Origin: Gnetum montanum
Lineage: Eukaryota > Streptophyta > Gnetopsida > Gnetales > Gnetaceae
Direction: 5' to 3'
Assembly (NCBI GenBank): GCA_015680685.1
Contig: MNCI01021399.1
Location: forward strand, 608,204 to 641,372
DNA: 33,169 nucleotides
Below the pieces are notes generated by a model. That model did not search any database. It saw only the letters and a list, made by a program, of their open reading frames with translations, and was not told the DNA's origin. Positions 20,870 to 31,595 of this stretch are shown here, one piece after another. A program made the position numbers and the translations under genes. Every line of letters starts with the position of its first letter. Positions within the stretch are counted from its first letter, which is position 1.

Positions 20870-20930
20870 TTACCTGTTTTTACTTGCAAATCGTGTCCAA
20901 TTTTACCTGTTTTTACCACAAATCGCGTCC
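20870..20930. repeat. Short tandem duplication, period 33
   Basis: TTACCTGTTTTTAC plus CAAATCG(T/C)GTCC at 20870-20898 and 20903-20930. Confidence 0.88.
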
Positions 20931-21210
20931 GCGTCCAACACCTTTTATTGACAGATGCTCCTACTCTGCCATTTGTAGGGAATTGGATGCTTCTGCTGCC
21001 AGACTCCAGAAGCTTGTATTTTTGATTTCTTCTTTTCAGCTCTGAAATTCTTTGTTTCATCTTCAGTTTTGCTTAGTATCTCACCGCATCTGCAGGCAAT
21101 GACAAAGGAGGAGATGAGTGTTTCTCTTGATGAAGGAGGTCTCATCTGCCCAGTCTGATTTGGGTGAAAAATATTTCAAAAGAAAAGTCTATATGGATGG
21201 ACAACTATAG

Positions 21211-21248
21211 CATATATAGTGTATAGCTTCCATATATAGTGTATAGCT
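21211..21248. repeat. Short tandem duplication, period 20
   Basis: CATATATAGTGTATAGCT at 21211-21228 and 21231-21248, identical over 18 bases. Confidence 0.9.
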
Positions 21249-21286
21249 GCCCAACGACTGTTGAGGATCACTTACGATGCCCTTTT

Positions 21287-21338
21287 GCTTACCTTAACCA
21301 TTTGTTTATTTGGCTTACCTTAACCATTTGTTTATTTG
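21287..21338. repeat. Perfect 26-bp tandem duplication
   Basis: GCTTACCTTAACCATTTG followed by TTTATTTG, present twice head to tail at 21287-21312 and 21313-21338 with no mismatch. Confidence 0.95.
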
Positions 21339-21987
21339 GGGTGGCTTGCATGAACCTTCACTTCTCTTCTCGTTGCTTCAGGTTACCTAGTTTAACGGTG
21401 TTCCTGGCATGTTGAGTCCTTTTTTTATGTACATAAAAAATTGTCTCACTTACTAGTTGTTTTGTTTAATCATTTTTTTCTTTGAGGTTCTTTTAAGATT
21501 TTGTCAATTTTTTCATGTTTGATTATAATTTGTTCAAGGAGATAAAATATTAATGGTCCAACCAAATATCAAAAATTTTCTATCCCTATCTTTATTTAAC
21601 ATTGTAGAATTTAATGTTAGGGTGAATGCTTGAAGAAAACAGAGTGGAGATTTTAGCAGATGCAAAACTTACCTCATTGAGATCATTCTTTAATGTTTTA
21701 GATAATTGAGTTTTTATTTTTCAAATGTGCTTAAGTTCTTAGTGCATAAGGTCTTGTGGCTCTTTGAAGATGTACTAGAAAAAAATTAGTAAAGTGGTTT
21801 TGCATTATCGTTAACCTTGTAGAAAATATTTCACTTTAATCAGTTAATGCCTCTGATACAACTTTCTGTTTGGTTTCTAGTTTAATTGTAGTTATGACAC
21901 TTTTTTTCTTGGTTGGTTGGTAAAATTGATAAATAGAATCGGAATTATGCACACCAAACCCTAGTTGTCAGTTGGATCCCTTTTGTA

Positions 21988-22329
21988 TGATTTTTAGTTT
22001 TTTTTTCTATTCCTTATTGAAATTTCATCTTGTTATTTTTAAATTTATCATTGTTTTGTATTTTCAATTTTTCCCCTGACTCTTATTGTTTTGCATTTCC
22101 AGATTTATTGCATTGAATGACATTTTAGTGTTAAAGCTCTTAAGACATTTTTTTTAAAAGCTCTTTGCTAGCACAAAAAGGAAAAATAGATACCCTTACT
22201 CATAGTAATTTGGGCAATTGGTAAGTATATCTATTTGTAATTTTTTTAAATTCATTTTAACTTTTGTGAAGAGTAGCAATCATATCTCATTTTCTAATTT
22301 TTACCATTAATATTTACAAAGTCATAAAG
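21988..22329 (+). other. hAT2 leader, non-coding
   Basis: Matches hAT1 (8905-8553, minus) closely, including the ATTTTACC/ATATTTACAAA stretch just before the transposase ATG. No frame of its own. Confidence 0.7.
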
Positions 22330-22938
22330 ATGAGCTCTATTCAAGACATAGATAGTAATGAGAATGAAATAGATAGTACTCTATTGGAGGAAAATATATC
22401 GCAAGAAGAAAATGTCTTAGATTGTAATGTGAAAATTTTGAAACCATTTGCAAAAGGTAGATTTATTTTGAAATCTCCATTAAAACAATTCGTAACACAA
22501 TTAGACACTTGTAAGAGTGGAGGAGGTGGAAGGAAAAGATGGAAGTGTCATGTATGTAACCATGAATTCATTGCAAGTGGTACACAAATACATCATCATT
22601 TCTTTCAAATATTAGAAAATAAAACAAGAACGGGTGTTATTACATAGAAATTTTCATATGTAGATATTCAAAAAGCTATGTATGACTACTTTCAAGCAAA
22701 GACTATAATAAAAAGCATTACTGTAAGTATTCGAATAGAGAAAAGTAAGAACAAGGCAAAGGATGTTGTACAACCAACAAAAAGAAAAGTGCTTAAACAA
22801 ACAGAAATAAGTTTTCAAGTTGAAAAAAAATAAAAGTTGATATCAGTATTGCAAAAATGTTCTATGCAAATGGATTACTGTTCAAACTTGCATGTACTAC
22901 TTCATTTAAAGAAGCAATTCATTAATTATCTCAAAAAC

Positions 22939-24061
22939 ATGGGAGCGATTGGAGCGTCTGGAGCGACGGGAGTAGCTGATGCGTCTGGAACGGGAGTGGC
23001 AGTAGCTGGAACAACGGCAGGTGCGGAGACTGCAGGAGCGAAGACAGCAGGTGCGGAGACTGCAGGAGCGAGAACAGCAGGAGGGGAGGCCCCAGGACAG
23101 AAGCGGCAGTTGGATGAAGTATGCTCCAGAGTCGAAACAAAACTAAGATTCAAAGTTGGAGGCCCAGAACCAGATACGTTGGCCAGATTGGACAGCAGCC
23201 TGATAGGAAAATTTGTGTCTGAAAGGGCTCGACCCCGCATTGACCTGATCCGACGCTGGGCCAGGAACGCTTGGGGGTTTGACACGGTGATGGTTTCCTG
23301 CCTGGCAGACGATCGCCTCTTGTTTGGTTTTGAAACCTTAGAGGAGCGCGAACACATCCTGGTGGGAGGCCCTTGGTTCTACGGCGCACGCGGGCTGGCC
23401 CTGGCACCCTGGAGCTCACCGAGATCCTGCACTATTCGCACGCGCACCGGTCTGGGTTCGGCTGTACGACCTTCCCCTTGAATACTGGTCGCCTGCGGTT
23501 TTACGGACGTTGGCGGATCTTCTTGGAGATTTCATCAAGTTTGACCACTCCACTGCCGGTATGGATCATCTGGGGTTCGCAAGGTTCTACGTCTGGAGGC
23601 CTCTTCTCACACAAGAACTAGTCAAGGTGCTAGTTCTCGTCACGGACCTTAGGGAGGAGAGGGTTCGGGTATTGTTCGAGAACCAGCCGAAGGCTCAGGC
23701 CCAGCATCAGCCGGGGAGTGACCAGGGCCATCCAGCGGGGTACCTGGCCACACCAGATGAGGGATGGTACGTCGTCGGAAAGAAGGGCTGGGTAGCCAAC
23801 CAAAAACCGCTAGCCCCCAAAGAGGGGGCTCGGCGACCGGGTAAGGGCGCGGCCTCGAAGGGAGTGGCCCCCAAAGCTGCGCCCAGTGGGGGATCACTCT
23901 CCGGGGCACATTCGAAGCTTGTAACGCAAGGGGCTCAACATGAGGAGCTGCCAAGGACGGGTCAGGGTATCGAGGCCAGTATGGCGAGCATGTCATACCT
24001 GCACGCGCTGGTGGGGGATGATGCTCGGCACTTCGGTGATGACCAGTTGACGCACTCTTAA
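22939..24061 (+). pseudogene. LINE B ORF1 (DUF4283-type RNA-binding protein), frameshifted
   Basis: Starts at ATG 22939 with a Gly/Ala/Thr-rich leader containing a 30-bp tandem repeat (TAGAETAGAK-like, from 23014). The DUF4283 core follows: LIGKFVSERARP, WGFDTVMVSCLADDRLLFGF, EEREHILVGGPWFY. One frameshift near 23400-23450 moves the frame to VWVRLYDLPLEYWSPAVL and LADLLGDFIKFDH (23510 onward), ending at 24061 after a Lys/Pro/Gly-rich tail. In this family the protein binds the LINE RNA. The CCHC knuckle that often follows DUF4283 is not seen. Confidence 0.8.
23014..23083. repeat. 30-bp tandem repeat in LINE B ORF1
   Basis: AC(G/A)GCAGGTGCGGAGACTG starts at 23014 and 23044, and a partial third unit starts at 23074. 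It encodes a ten-residue repeat in the low-complexity ORF1 leader and keeps the frame. Confidence 0.9.
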
Positions 24062-24366
24062 AAAGGGACAACGATGCGGCAGGACTCTCACAGAACGCCC
24101 AGGTCGGGTGGGGAGGGCCCTTCCCAGGGTGGTCTATCCCCGCCATCGGTCACGGACTGGATTAACACCAGTCGGGGTTCAGTGCAGCTCAGCTCCCCTC
24201 CAGAATAGAAATGGAGCCTACCTAAAAAAGGAATAACGGTACCTCTTCACGCAACGAAGGTTGGACGATCGGACAGCCACGCTCACCGGCAAAAGGCCAC
24301 GTAGCTCTTCGTGGATTTGGGAGTGCAGCCCACGCTCCAGGAGGTGTACCATCGTGCCCTGTCTCC
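24062..24366. other. LINE B inter-ORF spacer
   Basis: About 300 bases between the end of ORF1 and the ORF2 start. No separate gene seen. Confidence 0.6.
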
Positions 24367-27300
24367 ATGAGGGTCATTTCCTGGAACTGCAAGGGCTAAG
24401 GTACCCCTTACAAATGACATACCCTGCATTGTTTAGTGCGCGACGAAAAGTGTGACATTGTATGTCTAGAAACAAAATTACAGCAGACGGAGACTCAGAC
24501 TCTCCAGTGGCCGGGGTGGCATAGCCACCAGGCACCCAACAGGGGGCGTGCGGGCGGTCTCGCGATCCTCACCAAGGCGGACTCGTACGTCCTGGATACG
24601 TCCGACTGGTGCATTACGGTGCATCTGCCTGAGTTGGACGTGTGGGTTACCAATGTGTACGATGCCCAAGGATGGCAGGCACGAGTTCAGAAGCTCTACC
24701 GGGTCGCGGCGCTGGTTCCCAAGAAGGCCAGCTGGTTACTGATTGGCGATTTTAACCAGCGGCTCTTCTCCTGGGAAAAGATCGGAGACACTTGGGCTGA
24801 GCCCCCCAGGGCACCGGAAATGCTTGCCCTGTTACAGCAATTTGATCTGACAAACTTGGAAATCACCGGCTGCAATTTCACTTGGAGCAACCGCAGATAA
24901 GGCGCCGCAAGGGTCCTGTCCCGGATTGACCGTGTGTGGGCCAGTGAGAAGTTGCTGACTGATTGGGACCTCCAGGCTTACGGAGGTACCTGCATGGCCT
25001 CCAATCACAGGCCCATTTTTTTGCAATCTGGAGCGTGGGGAGTTCCAACGCCCGCACACCTTCCATTTCGAGCGCACCTGGATCTGCAAGCCATGGCTTG
25101 GAAAAATGGTGCAGGACATTTGGCGAAATTACAACACATCGGTGGACCCACGCGAATTTCTCAAGAATGGGTTGAAAACGCTAAAACAACAAATTAAAAA
25201 TATCAGCCCAACCGAGAAATATTGGTTCAAAACTTGCCGAAGTCAGTTGCAGGCCAAATTGCAGGCGATCCAATCACAGCAGGAGCAGCACGTGAGCGAG
25301 GCTGACCACGCCGGGGAGGAGCTCGCCCTTTAGGCCGAGCTTCAACTCCTTCACCACGAGGAGGAGGAGTACTGGCGCCAACGGGCCCATGTGCAGTGGT
25401 TGTGGGAGGGGGATCGGCACACCAAATTTTTTTTCTCGACTGCGAAGGCCCTCCGCGGTGCCCGGAATGGACCGATGCAATGCCTCCTGCAAGAAGAGGC
25501 TCCTCCACGCGCCGACAACCTCCTACGTTACTGGCAGTAGGTCTAGGACTGGCATCCAACGGTCCCCATTTCGGTGCCCATGGACAAAATTTTAAATCTG
25601 GCTGATAATTTCTGGCTCCTGCAGCCTTTCACGTGTCAGTAGTTGCACACGGCGCTGCAGAAAATGCCAGCGAATAAGGCGCCAAGGCCAGATTGCTGGC
25701 CCATTGAATTCTTCACGAATTTTGAGGATGTTCTCGAGAAGAACCTGCTAGACGTGTTTAACCACATGTTGGCCTGGCGGTAGGTCAGAAAAGAAATTAA
25801 CTACTCACGCGTGGTTTTAATCCCGAAGACGGAGAATCCCACTTCCCCAGGCCATTTCCGTCCCATCGGGGTCTGCAACGCTCTGCTGCGACTTTTTTCT
25901 CACCTACTCGTGGCCAGGTTGCAACCGCTCATGACGCGCCTCATTGATAAGCACCAAGTTGTCTTTCTGAAGGGCCGTTACCTTCAAGACTAGGTTCTGC
26001 TGCTTCAGGAGATTCAGCACTCCCTTAGGAAGGCCAAGCTTCTGGGCCTCTACCTCAAGTTGGACATTACCAAGGCCTACGATTCCGTCAGTTGGGCCGC
26101 CTTGAGATCGGTTTTACTTGCTAAAGGGTTTGACCCTGCCTTTGTTGAACTCTGCCTATAGATCCAGCAGGGAGGCCGATACTCGTTAAATATTGATGGT
26201 CAATTGTGGGGCTTTCATGGAATAGGACGCGAGCTTCACCAAGGAGACTCGCTATCCCCGCTCCTTTTCCTAATGATGATGGACCTCCTGCACACCTACT
26301 GTACAGAAGAAGGGGTCCAAGGGTTAAATATGCACAGCATTCATTGTCTCACTGCACATTTTGCGGATGACACCATGATATACACCAGGGCCGCGGGCCC
26401 ACAGGCCAGGGCGATTCTGAGGGCCCTGGATCGACTGCACAAGGAAGTGGGCCTGGTACTCAATCCCGGGAAATCGGCTTTATTCTTCACCCACTCTCAT
26501 CCCTTGGTGCGCAGCAAAATTATCCAAATCCTGGGGATTCTCCTAGGGGAGGCGGATGACAAGTATCTGGGCATCCCCATGCATAACTGGCACAGGCGAC
26601 GAACCTGGCAGGCGCTCATTGCAAAAATTCAGAAACGTGCAGCCCACTCGACAAATAAATTCCTATCTCGCAAGGGTAATATGGTGCTGGCGTCTGCGGT
26701 GTTGGGGGCCATGGCTAGGTTTGCTGCCTCGATGGCCTCCCCACCCCTCAGAGCCATCACCAAGATCGACCAGACTATCCATGATTTTGTTTGGTCTGGC
26801 GGTAAGGGGGGTAAAAAGTTGCACCTCCTGGCTTGGTCCAAAATCGTGCGGCCCCGGTACACCGGAGGTGTTGGCCTCCTCCCCTTTGCGCTGGAGGCTG
26901 CCTTGGGGTGTCATAGACTCCTGCAACGCTTGGTCATAGACAACGAAGATCCCTCCCTCTGGGTTCAAATCCTGAGGAAGAAGTACAACCCCTGGACTAC
27001 GGCCAACACAGACTCCCACATTTGGAGGCAGCTCTGCGCGCAGGTGCGGTCGATGGACAGCGTGGAAGGAATCCACTTGCACCCACGTCAGCTCCTGCAG
27101 AAACTGTTCCCCGCTGATCCATGGTGGATGCGGCTGTGGAAGGGTATCCTCCCGGATAAAATCAAAACCTTCGGGTGGCTGATCCTCCACCAGGCCCTTC
27201 CAGTTCGCACTGTTCTGAAGTCCAGGGGCATGGGCATCAATACGCAGTGCCCTTTATGCAATCAGCATGACGAAACGCTGCAGCACTTCGTCCTTGATTG

Positions 27301-27811
27301 TCAGGTAATCGCGCAGCTCTGGAAAATGGCCAGGCTCTGCACCCCAGAGTTCTCGGGCAACTCGACAACGCTCGCCGTGCTCTGGGTCCTATGGCGGGCC
27401 AGGAATGATTGCATTTTCAAAGGTACAGCACTCCCCCCCGTGAGCATCCTTTACACGAAGATTACTAAGCTTTGGGATGAAATTGCCTCCGCCATGGCTC
27501 CTCACACAACATTAGATCCTTCCAAGCAGCAGGTGAGAACGCAGCGGGGTTTCAGGGGGGTCACTTCGCAAGGCCAGACCACCCCCCACGACGTTACATA
27601 GGGAAGGGACGAGAGACGAATCCAGATCCCGGTGGAGGAGAGGCATGAGCTTACTATTGGAACCACTGACATGCTAGGGGAACGAATCCTGAACCCACCA
27701 CTGCAGGCCTTGATGGAGAGCAACCCCAACTGCAGGACCGGCATCGCCCAAATCATTGAAGAATTCAGACGCCGCAAGGCAGACGGGCCGAGACAGCCCA
27801 ACAACTATTAA
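24367..27811 (+). pseudogene. LINE B ORF2: AP-endonuclease / reverse transcriptase / zinc-binding tail
   Basis: ATG 24367 opens MRVISWNCKG, the usual start of a LINE endonuclease. Then come CLETKL, LLIGDFNQ, RIDRVW and SNHRP (usually SDHRP). A frameshift near 25030 moves to frame HFERTWICKPWLG. RT motifs follow: KAPRPDCWPIEFF, VVLIPKTENP, FRPIGVCN, LKLDITKAYDSVSW (motif A), RELHQGDSLSPLLF (motif B), and HFADDTMIY (motif C; FADD at 26360-26371). The zinc-binding tail reads CPLCNQHDETLQHFVLDC and WVLWRARNDCIFKG. The frame continues past a TAG at 27599 to a TAA at 27809. Internal stops: TAA 24397, TGA 24415, TAA 24898, and TAG at 25331, 25538, 25544, 25640, 25781, 25991, 26159 and 27599. Confidence 0.92.
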
Positions 27812-28056
27812 GTCCATGTCCCCGTCTCACGTTTGGTTGCCGCCGCTGATTGACCGGGTGTTAGGGGAGGGATTTACAGTCTGATCCTTGTGGGATGGGT
27901 GGTCCTTTGTAGGCGGGGTGGCATTGACGGGGATGCTATAGGCAGCCCCTAGGAAATTCCTTGACGGGAGTGGGTCCAGTGGCCCTGGCCCACGTTGTAC
28001 TTTGTATAGCTTCTTTTTTTGAAATATAATTCACTAGACCTTTTTCAAAAAAAAAA
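27812..28056 (+). other. 3' UTR and poly-A of LINE B
   Basis: Non-coding tail ending CTAGACCTTTTTC followed by a long A run that merges with the target duplication. LINE A ends with the related GACCTTTTTCCG plus A run. Confidence 0.85.
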
Positions 28057-30227
28057 AAAGAAGCAATTCGTTGTGCCATTGAAGTAGGTAATATTTTTAA
28101 ATTTTAAACTATCATTTTTTATTTAAAATTATTAGTAAAACTAATATTTTTATATGGTAGGTCCATCTTATATCCCTCCAAGTGAAGATAAAATTCGAAA
28201 TGATCTTCTTGAGAAGAGGTATAAACTTGACATGAAAAAGTTGGAGAAATGGAAGCAATTTTGGCAGCAAAGTGGTTGTTCTATTATAATGGATGGATAG
28301 ACTGATATTCGTCAATATTCATTAATTAATATTATAATTAATTGTCAACTTGGACCATTTTTTCTTAATGCTACAGACTGCTCCAATCATATAAAAGATG
28401 CTAATTTTCAAGCCAAATTATTATAGATAGCAATTGCAACTATTGGTTTAAGCAACATTATTCAACTTAGAATAGATTCAGCTCTTGTTTATAGGTGTGC
28501 AGGAAAAATGATAAAAATGATTTATTCAAATATATTTTGGATTCCTTGTTGTGTTCATTCTCTAAATAATACACTTTGTAATATTGGTAAAATTGATTGG
28601 GTGAAAAAGCTTATTATAGATGCAAGAGACATACAATTTTCATTTACAATCATCATTATTCAAATTCCTTGTTCAAGGAATGTAGCAAAAATAAAATTTT
28701 CAAAAAGCCTATAGAAACAAGGTAATAGAATACAAAAACCTATATTGTGTGTTTTTAAGAAATTTGATTTATTAATGCTAAACTAATTATAAATTTTGTG
28801 AAACAGGTATGCTTCATATTTCATAATGTTGGAGAGAATGCAAGGGATACAAGAATCATTACAAAAAATGGTTATAACTAGTAAATGGAAGAATTGGGAG
28901 GAAGCCAACACAAATATGGGAAAGAGTGTTAGAGAAAAAATTTTATCAGTTAAGTGGTGAAAACAAATGAAGTAAGAAATAATTTATTTAAAATATAATT
29001 CTTTATTTTTTATTGTTTGCATCTTTATATCTTATTAAAAATAAGTATTTGTTATATTGTAGGAGGATTGTTAGCATGCTGCAACCTGTTGTTGATTTCA
29101 TTTGTTATGCTGATACAAATACACCTGCATTAGGAGAAATTTATGTAATTTATGAAAATATGTTAACAAAAATTAAAAAAAGGGTTATAGAAATGGATAG
29201 CTATTTTGATTTTTATAATGCTCAGTTACTTCCATTGATTCTAAAAAGATGGAATGCTACAAATACCCCATTGCATATGGCTGCATGCGCATTAAATATT
29301 AAATGGTATTCTTCAAAACATAGAGATGAAAATCCAACAAGGCCTTGTGATGATTTTTATCTAAGAATAGGTTTTTAAAAATATGTTAAATGGTTATATT
29401 CACCTTGTGAGGCTAGCTTAATTAGAAAATAATGGCTTCAATTTACTAAAGGACATACAAAAGCATTTAAATGTGAAGATGCTATACCTGATATGGATGG
29501 AATAGCTCAAGAAGATCCAGCTGGATGGTGGATTTTGCATGGTGGAGATACTCCTAGACTTCAAACTTTAGCAGAGAAGCTTCTTTCTCAAGTAATACGA
29601 TTAGTTTTTTATTAAACATTTAACAAATATTAATACATATTAATTTCCTTAATTAATTTATGAAATGTGATGTTTGAAAACTTGAAATAGTGATGTTTTA
29701 TATATCATTATGCATTCTCTAAACACCATGATTAGTAGGCTATTAGGTTTGAAGCTTCAAATGAGTTTGTTTATTGATGAAGTTTTGAATAATTTATAAA
29801 ATGAATCTTTTAACAATGCAAAAATTTATTCTTGTTTTTATCATTTATGTAAGTTGCATCTTCTTCCGCTGCTGAAAGAAATTGGTCTTGGATCAAAAGA
29901 AATAGTCTGACTCCAAAAAAAGCTGAAAAATTAGTATCTGTTCATAGCATGATTAGATTGGAAGAAAGAAAGGAAATAAAATATAGACAATCACCTACTC
30001 TTCGTTGGGATGTTAATTCAGAAGATAATGATGTTCCAATAGTTGATGATAGAGAAAGTTATTCTACTAATTTAGTTAATGTTCGTGGAGCAATGAATCT
30101 TAATATTGATGATTCAATCTTTGATGAAGATGATTACCATGCAAATGATATTAATGACATAGAACAAAATGAAGCAGGTTTTACAAATTTACTCTTTAGA
30201 GTAGAGCAAGGAGAAAATATAGGTTAA

Positions 30228-30614
30228 AATTAGAATTTGAACAATGTGACAACTTCTAAACTTTGGAAAAAAAAACTCTTTTGTGATTTAAAAAAAGATA
30301 GATAATTTTGTAACATTATCATATATATATATATATATATATATAACACATGAGACTCAATACTTAATGTTTCATTGCAATCTTTTATGCAAGCATTAAC
30401 AATATTTTGAATTTACATTGTACTTGTTCTATATTCTACAATGTTTTTTATGATATATGAGATTTAATTTTAAAAAAAACTAATATATTTAAATTTTGTC
30501 TATCATGTCCCCGGCTCGTCCCCACTTTTTTTTGAGGCACACGTACACAAACATGTTCAGAATCACAAATCCTAGATTCCTCGTTTCCACGAATCAGATT
30601 CTTTTGATGCATAG
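30228..30614 (+). other. 3' terminal region of hAT2
   Basis: Non-coding. Contains an (AT)n microsatellite at 30321-30345 that is absent at this length from hAT1. The last 80 bases match hAT1 and end GATGCATAG. Confidence 0.75.
30321..30345. repeat. (AT)n microsatellite
   Basis: About 12 uninterrupted AT units inside the hAT2 tail. Confidence 0.95.
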
Positions 30615-30867
30615 AAAATTTCTATATTTGATTTTCTACTCTAAGTGAGATAAAAAAAATTGGACAATGCAGCTACCAACATGGATGGATATAACTGCTC
30701 TATTTTGCTAATATTGACAATTTTAATCCCATTTTTACACCAATTTATTCAAATTTTTCAGATCTGATTTATAAAAATGCCATAGATTTACCTATCCGAT
30801 CAATTTTTCAATCTATGGATTACACTTATAAGAAAAGTCTTATGGAAGCAAGAAACTGGAATCCCTG

Positions 30868-31174
30868 CTTTGAACTTGAAGTAGAAAGCTTACACAATCC
30901 AACCAGAAAAATTAATTAAATAAATAAAAACACAATAATTCAGTATCAAGTTTTCAGATAATCTGCATTAATTAAGGTGCCAATAAATGCAAAACCAATT
31001 TGCAAAATTATTCTACAGAAGTCAAAAATTTTGAATACTCAACTGCCTTTACCTAGGTAATGGCTACTTTGAACCTGAAATAGGAAGCTTACACAATATA
31101 ACCAGAAAAATTTAATAAATACAAACACGATAATCCAGTGTCGATGTTTCAGGTAATCTGCATTAATTAGGGTG
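30868..31174. repeat. Two direct repeats of about 105 bp, 199 bp apart
   Basis: Copy 1 spans 30868-30979 and copy 2 spans 31066-31174. Shared words include GAAGCTTACACAAT-like sequence, AACCAGAAAAATT, and CAG(A/G)TAATCTGCATTAATTA followed by (A/G)GGTG. The second copy ends exactly at the gypsy LTR. No coding content; the rest of 30615-31174 holds nothing recognised. Confidence 0.8.
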
Positions 31175-31595
31175 TGATGAGTGGCGAGGTACCCCTACAC
31201 TCCACCATACGAATACAAGCGTACACGCGTGATCCGGTTGAACTCCGTAGACTAAATGCCTTAACGCCACAAGAAACACTTGGGGTTAATCGTTCGTTGT
31301 CTTCCCAGGCTTGCTTGTATGTGTCACGGTGTATGGTTAAGCAAGTCTGAGGTATGTGATTTTTTTGGTATTTTCAGCTTATCTCCTATGCTATCAGGGG
31401 AAAGGGTTGAGAAAATAAGCTAACTCTAACTAAAGATCTAAGTCTAAATTAACTAGCGTCAGCATCTGTTCCCACTTACCGGACACACCCTGAACTATGC
31501 AACTGCAGCTTACCAAACGCTAATCATTACTGGGATCGCCACACGTAACGCAAGTGCTCGGAGTGGTCGTACTGAGGCACCTATTTAGCCTACGT

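Larger units (their letters stand above)
20931..21579. other. Intergenic region upstream of hAT2, no gene seen
   Basis: The minus-strand frame at 20839-21060 runs across two of the short repeats and resembles nothing. The region is notable only for the tandem duplications annotated separately. Confidence 0.5.
22921..28056 (+). mobile_element. LINE B: nearly complete L1-type non-LTR retrotransposon in hAT2
   Basis: Flanked by a perfect 13-bp target duplication AAAGAAGCAATTC (22908-22920 and 28057-28069), extendable to 16 bp with one mismatch. It ends in a poly-A run (28047-28059). The hAT frame rejoins across it, as hAT1 shows. It carries ORF1 (DUF4283-like) and ORF2 (endonuclease, RT, zinc-binding tail). 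ORF1 begins only about 18 bases from the left end, so the 5' UTR is missing or very short. Strongly GC-rich compared with the hAT host. About 5.1 kb. Confidence 0.93.
22330..30227 (+). pseudogene. hAT2 transposase pseudogene (BED finger, DUF659, hAT C-terminal domain)
   Basis: ATG 22330. Exon 1 carries a BED-type finger, WKCHVCNHEF...HHHF (22545-22605). It reaches FKLACTTSFKEAI at 22920, where LINE B interrupts, and resumes at 28070 up to a donor at 28088. A 73-bp intron follows. Exon 2 (28161-28721) has CSIIMDG-TDIR and the PCCVHSLN...IGKIDWV segment, typical of DUF659 hAT proteins; the Trp of MDGW is a TAG stop. Exon 3 is 28807-28971 (RYASYFIMLERM). Exon 4 starts at 29063 (LPLILKRWNATNTPLHMA) and runs on in shifted frame through DPAGWWILHGGDTPRL. 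The last exon has SSSAAERNWSW, the hAT dimerisation motif, and ends at 30227. Several stops and frameshifts: inactive. Confidence 0.85.
21580..30614 (+). mobile_element. hAT2: second hAT copy, opposite orientation to hAT1, split by a LINE
   Basis: Sequence from about 21988 to 30614 is homologous to hAT1 in reverse complement, apart from the nested LINEs. The 3' end is secure: both copies end GATGCATAG and then diverge. The 5' end is tentative. CTATCCCTATC at 21580 is preceded by AAAATTTT, which matches 7 of 8 bases of the AAAATTTC that follows the 3' end at 30615-30622. This fits an 8-bp hAT target duplication, but AT-rich chance matching is possible. Without its LINE the element is about 3.9 kb, close to hAT1 without its LINE and its XTH-containing segment. 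Confidence 0.75.

Noticed and set aside
20839-21145. Minus-strand frames upstream of the ASR gene as a small basic protein
   Set aside because: The frames run through two recent tandem duplications and show no family resemblance; most likely chance.
22837-23481. A chimeric gene fusing hAT sequence to the Gly/Ala-rich ORF1
   Set aside because: The open frame crosses the LINE B left junction at 22920-22921, marked by the target duplication. The fusion is a by-product of insertion, with stops and frameshifts on both sides.
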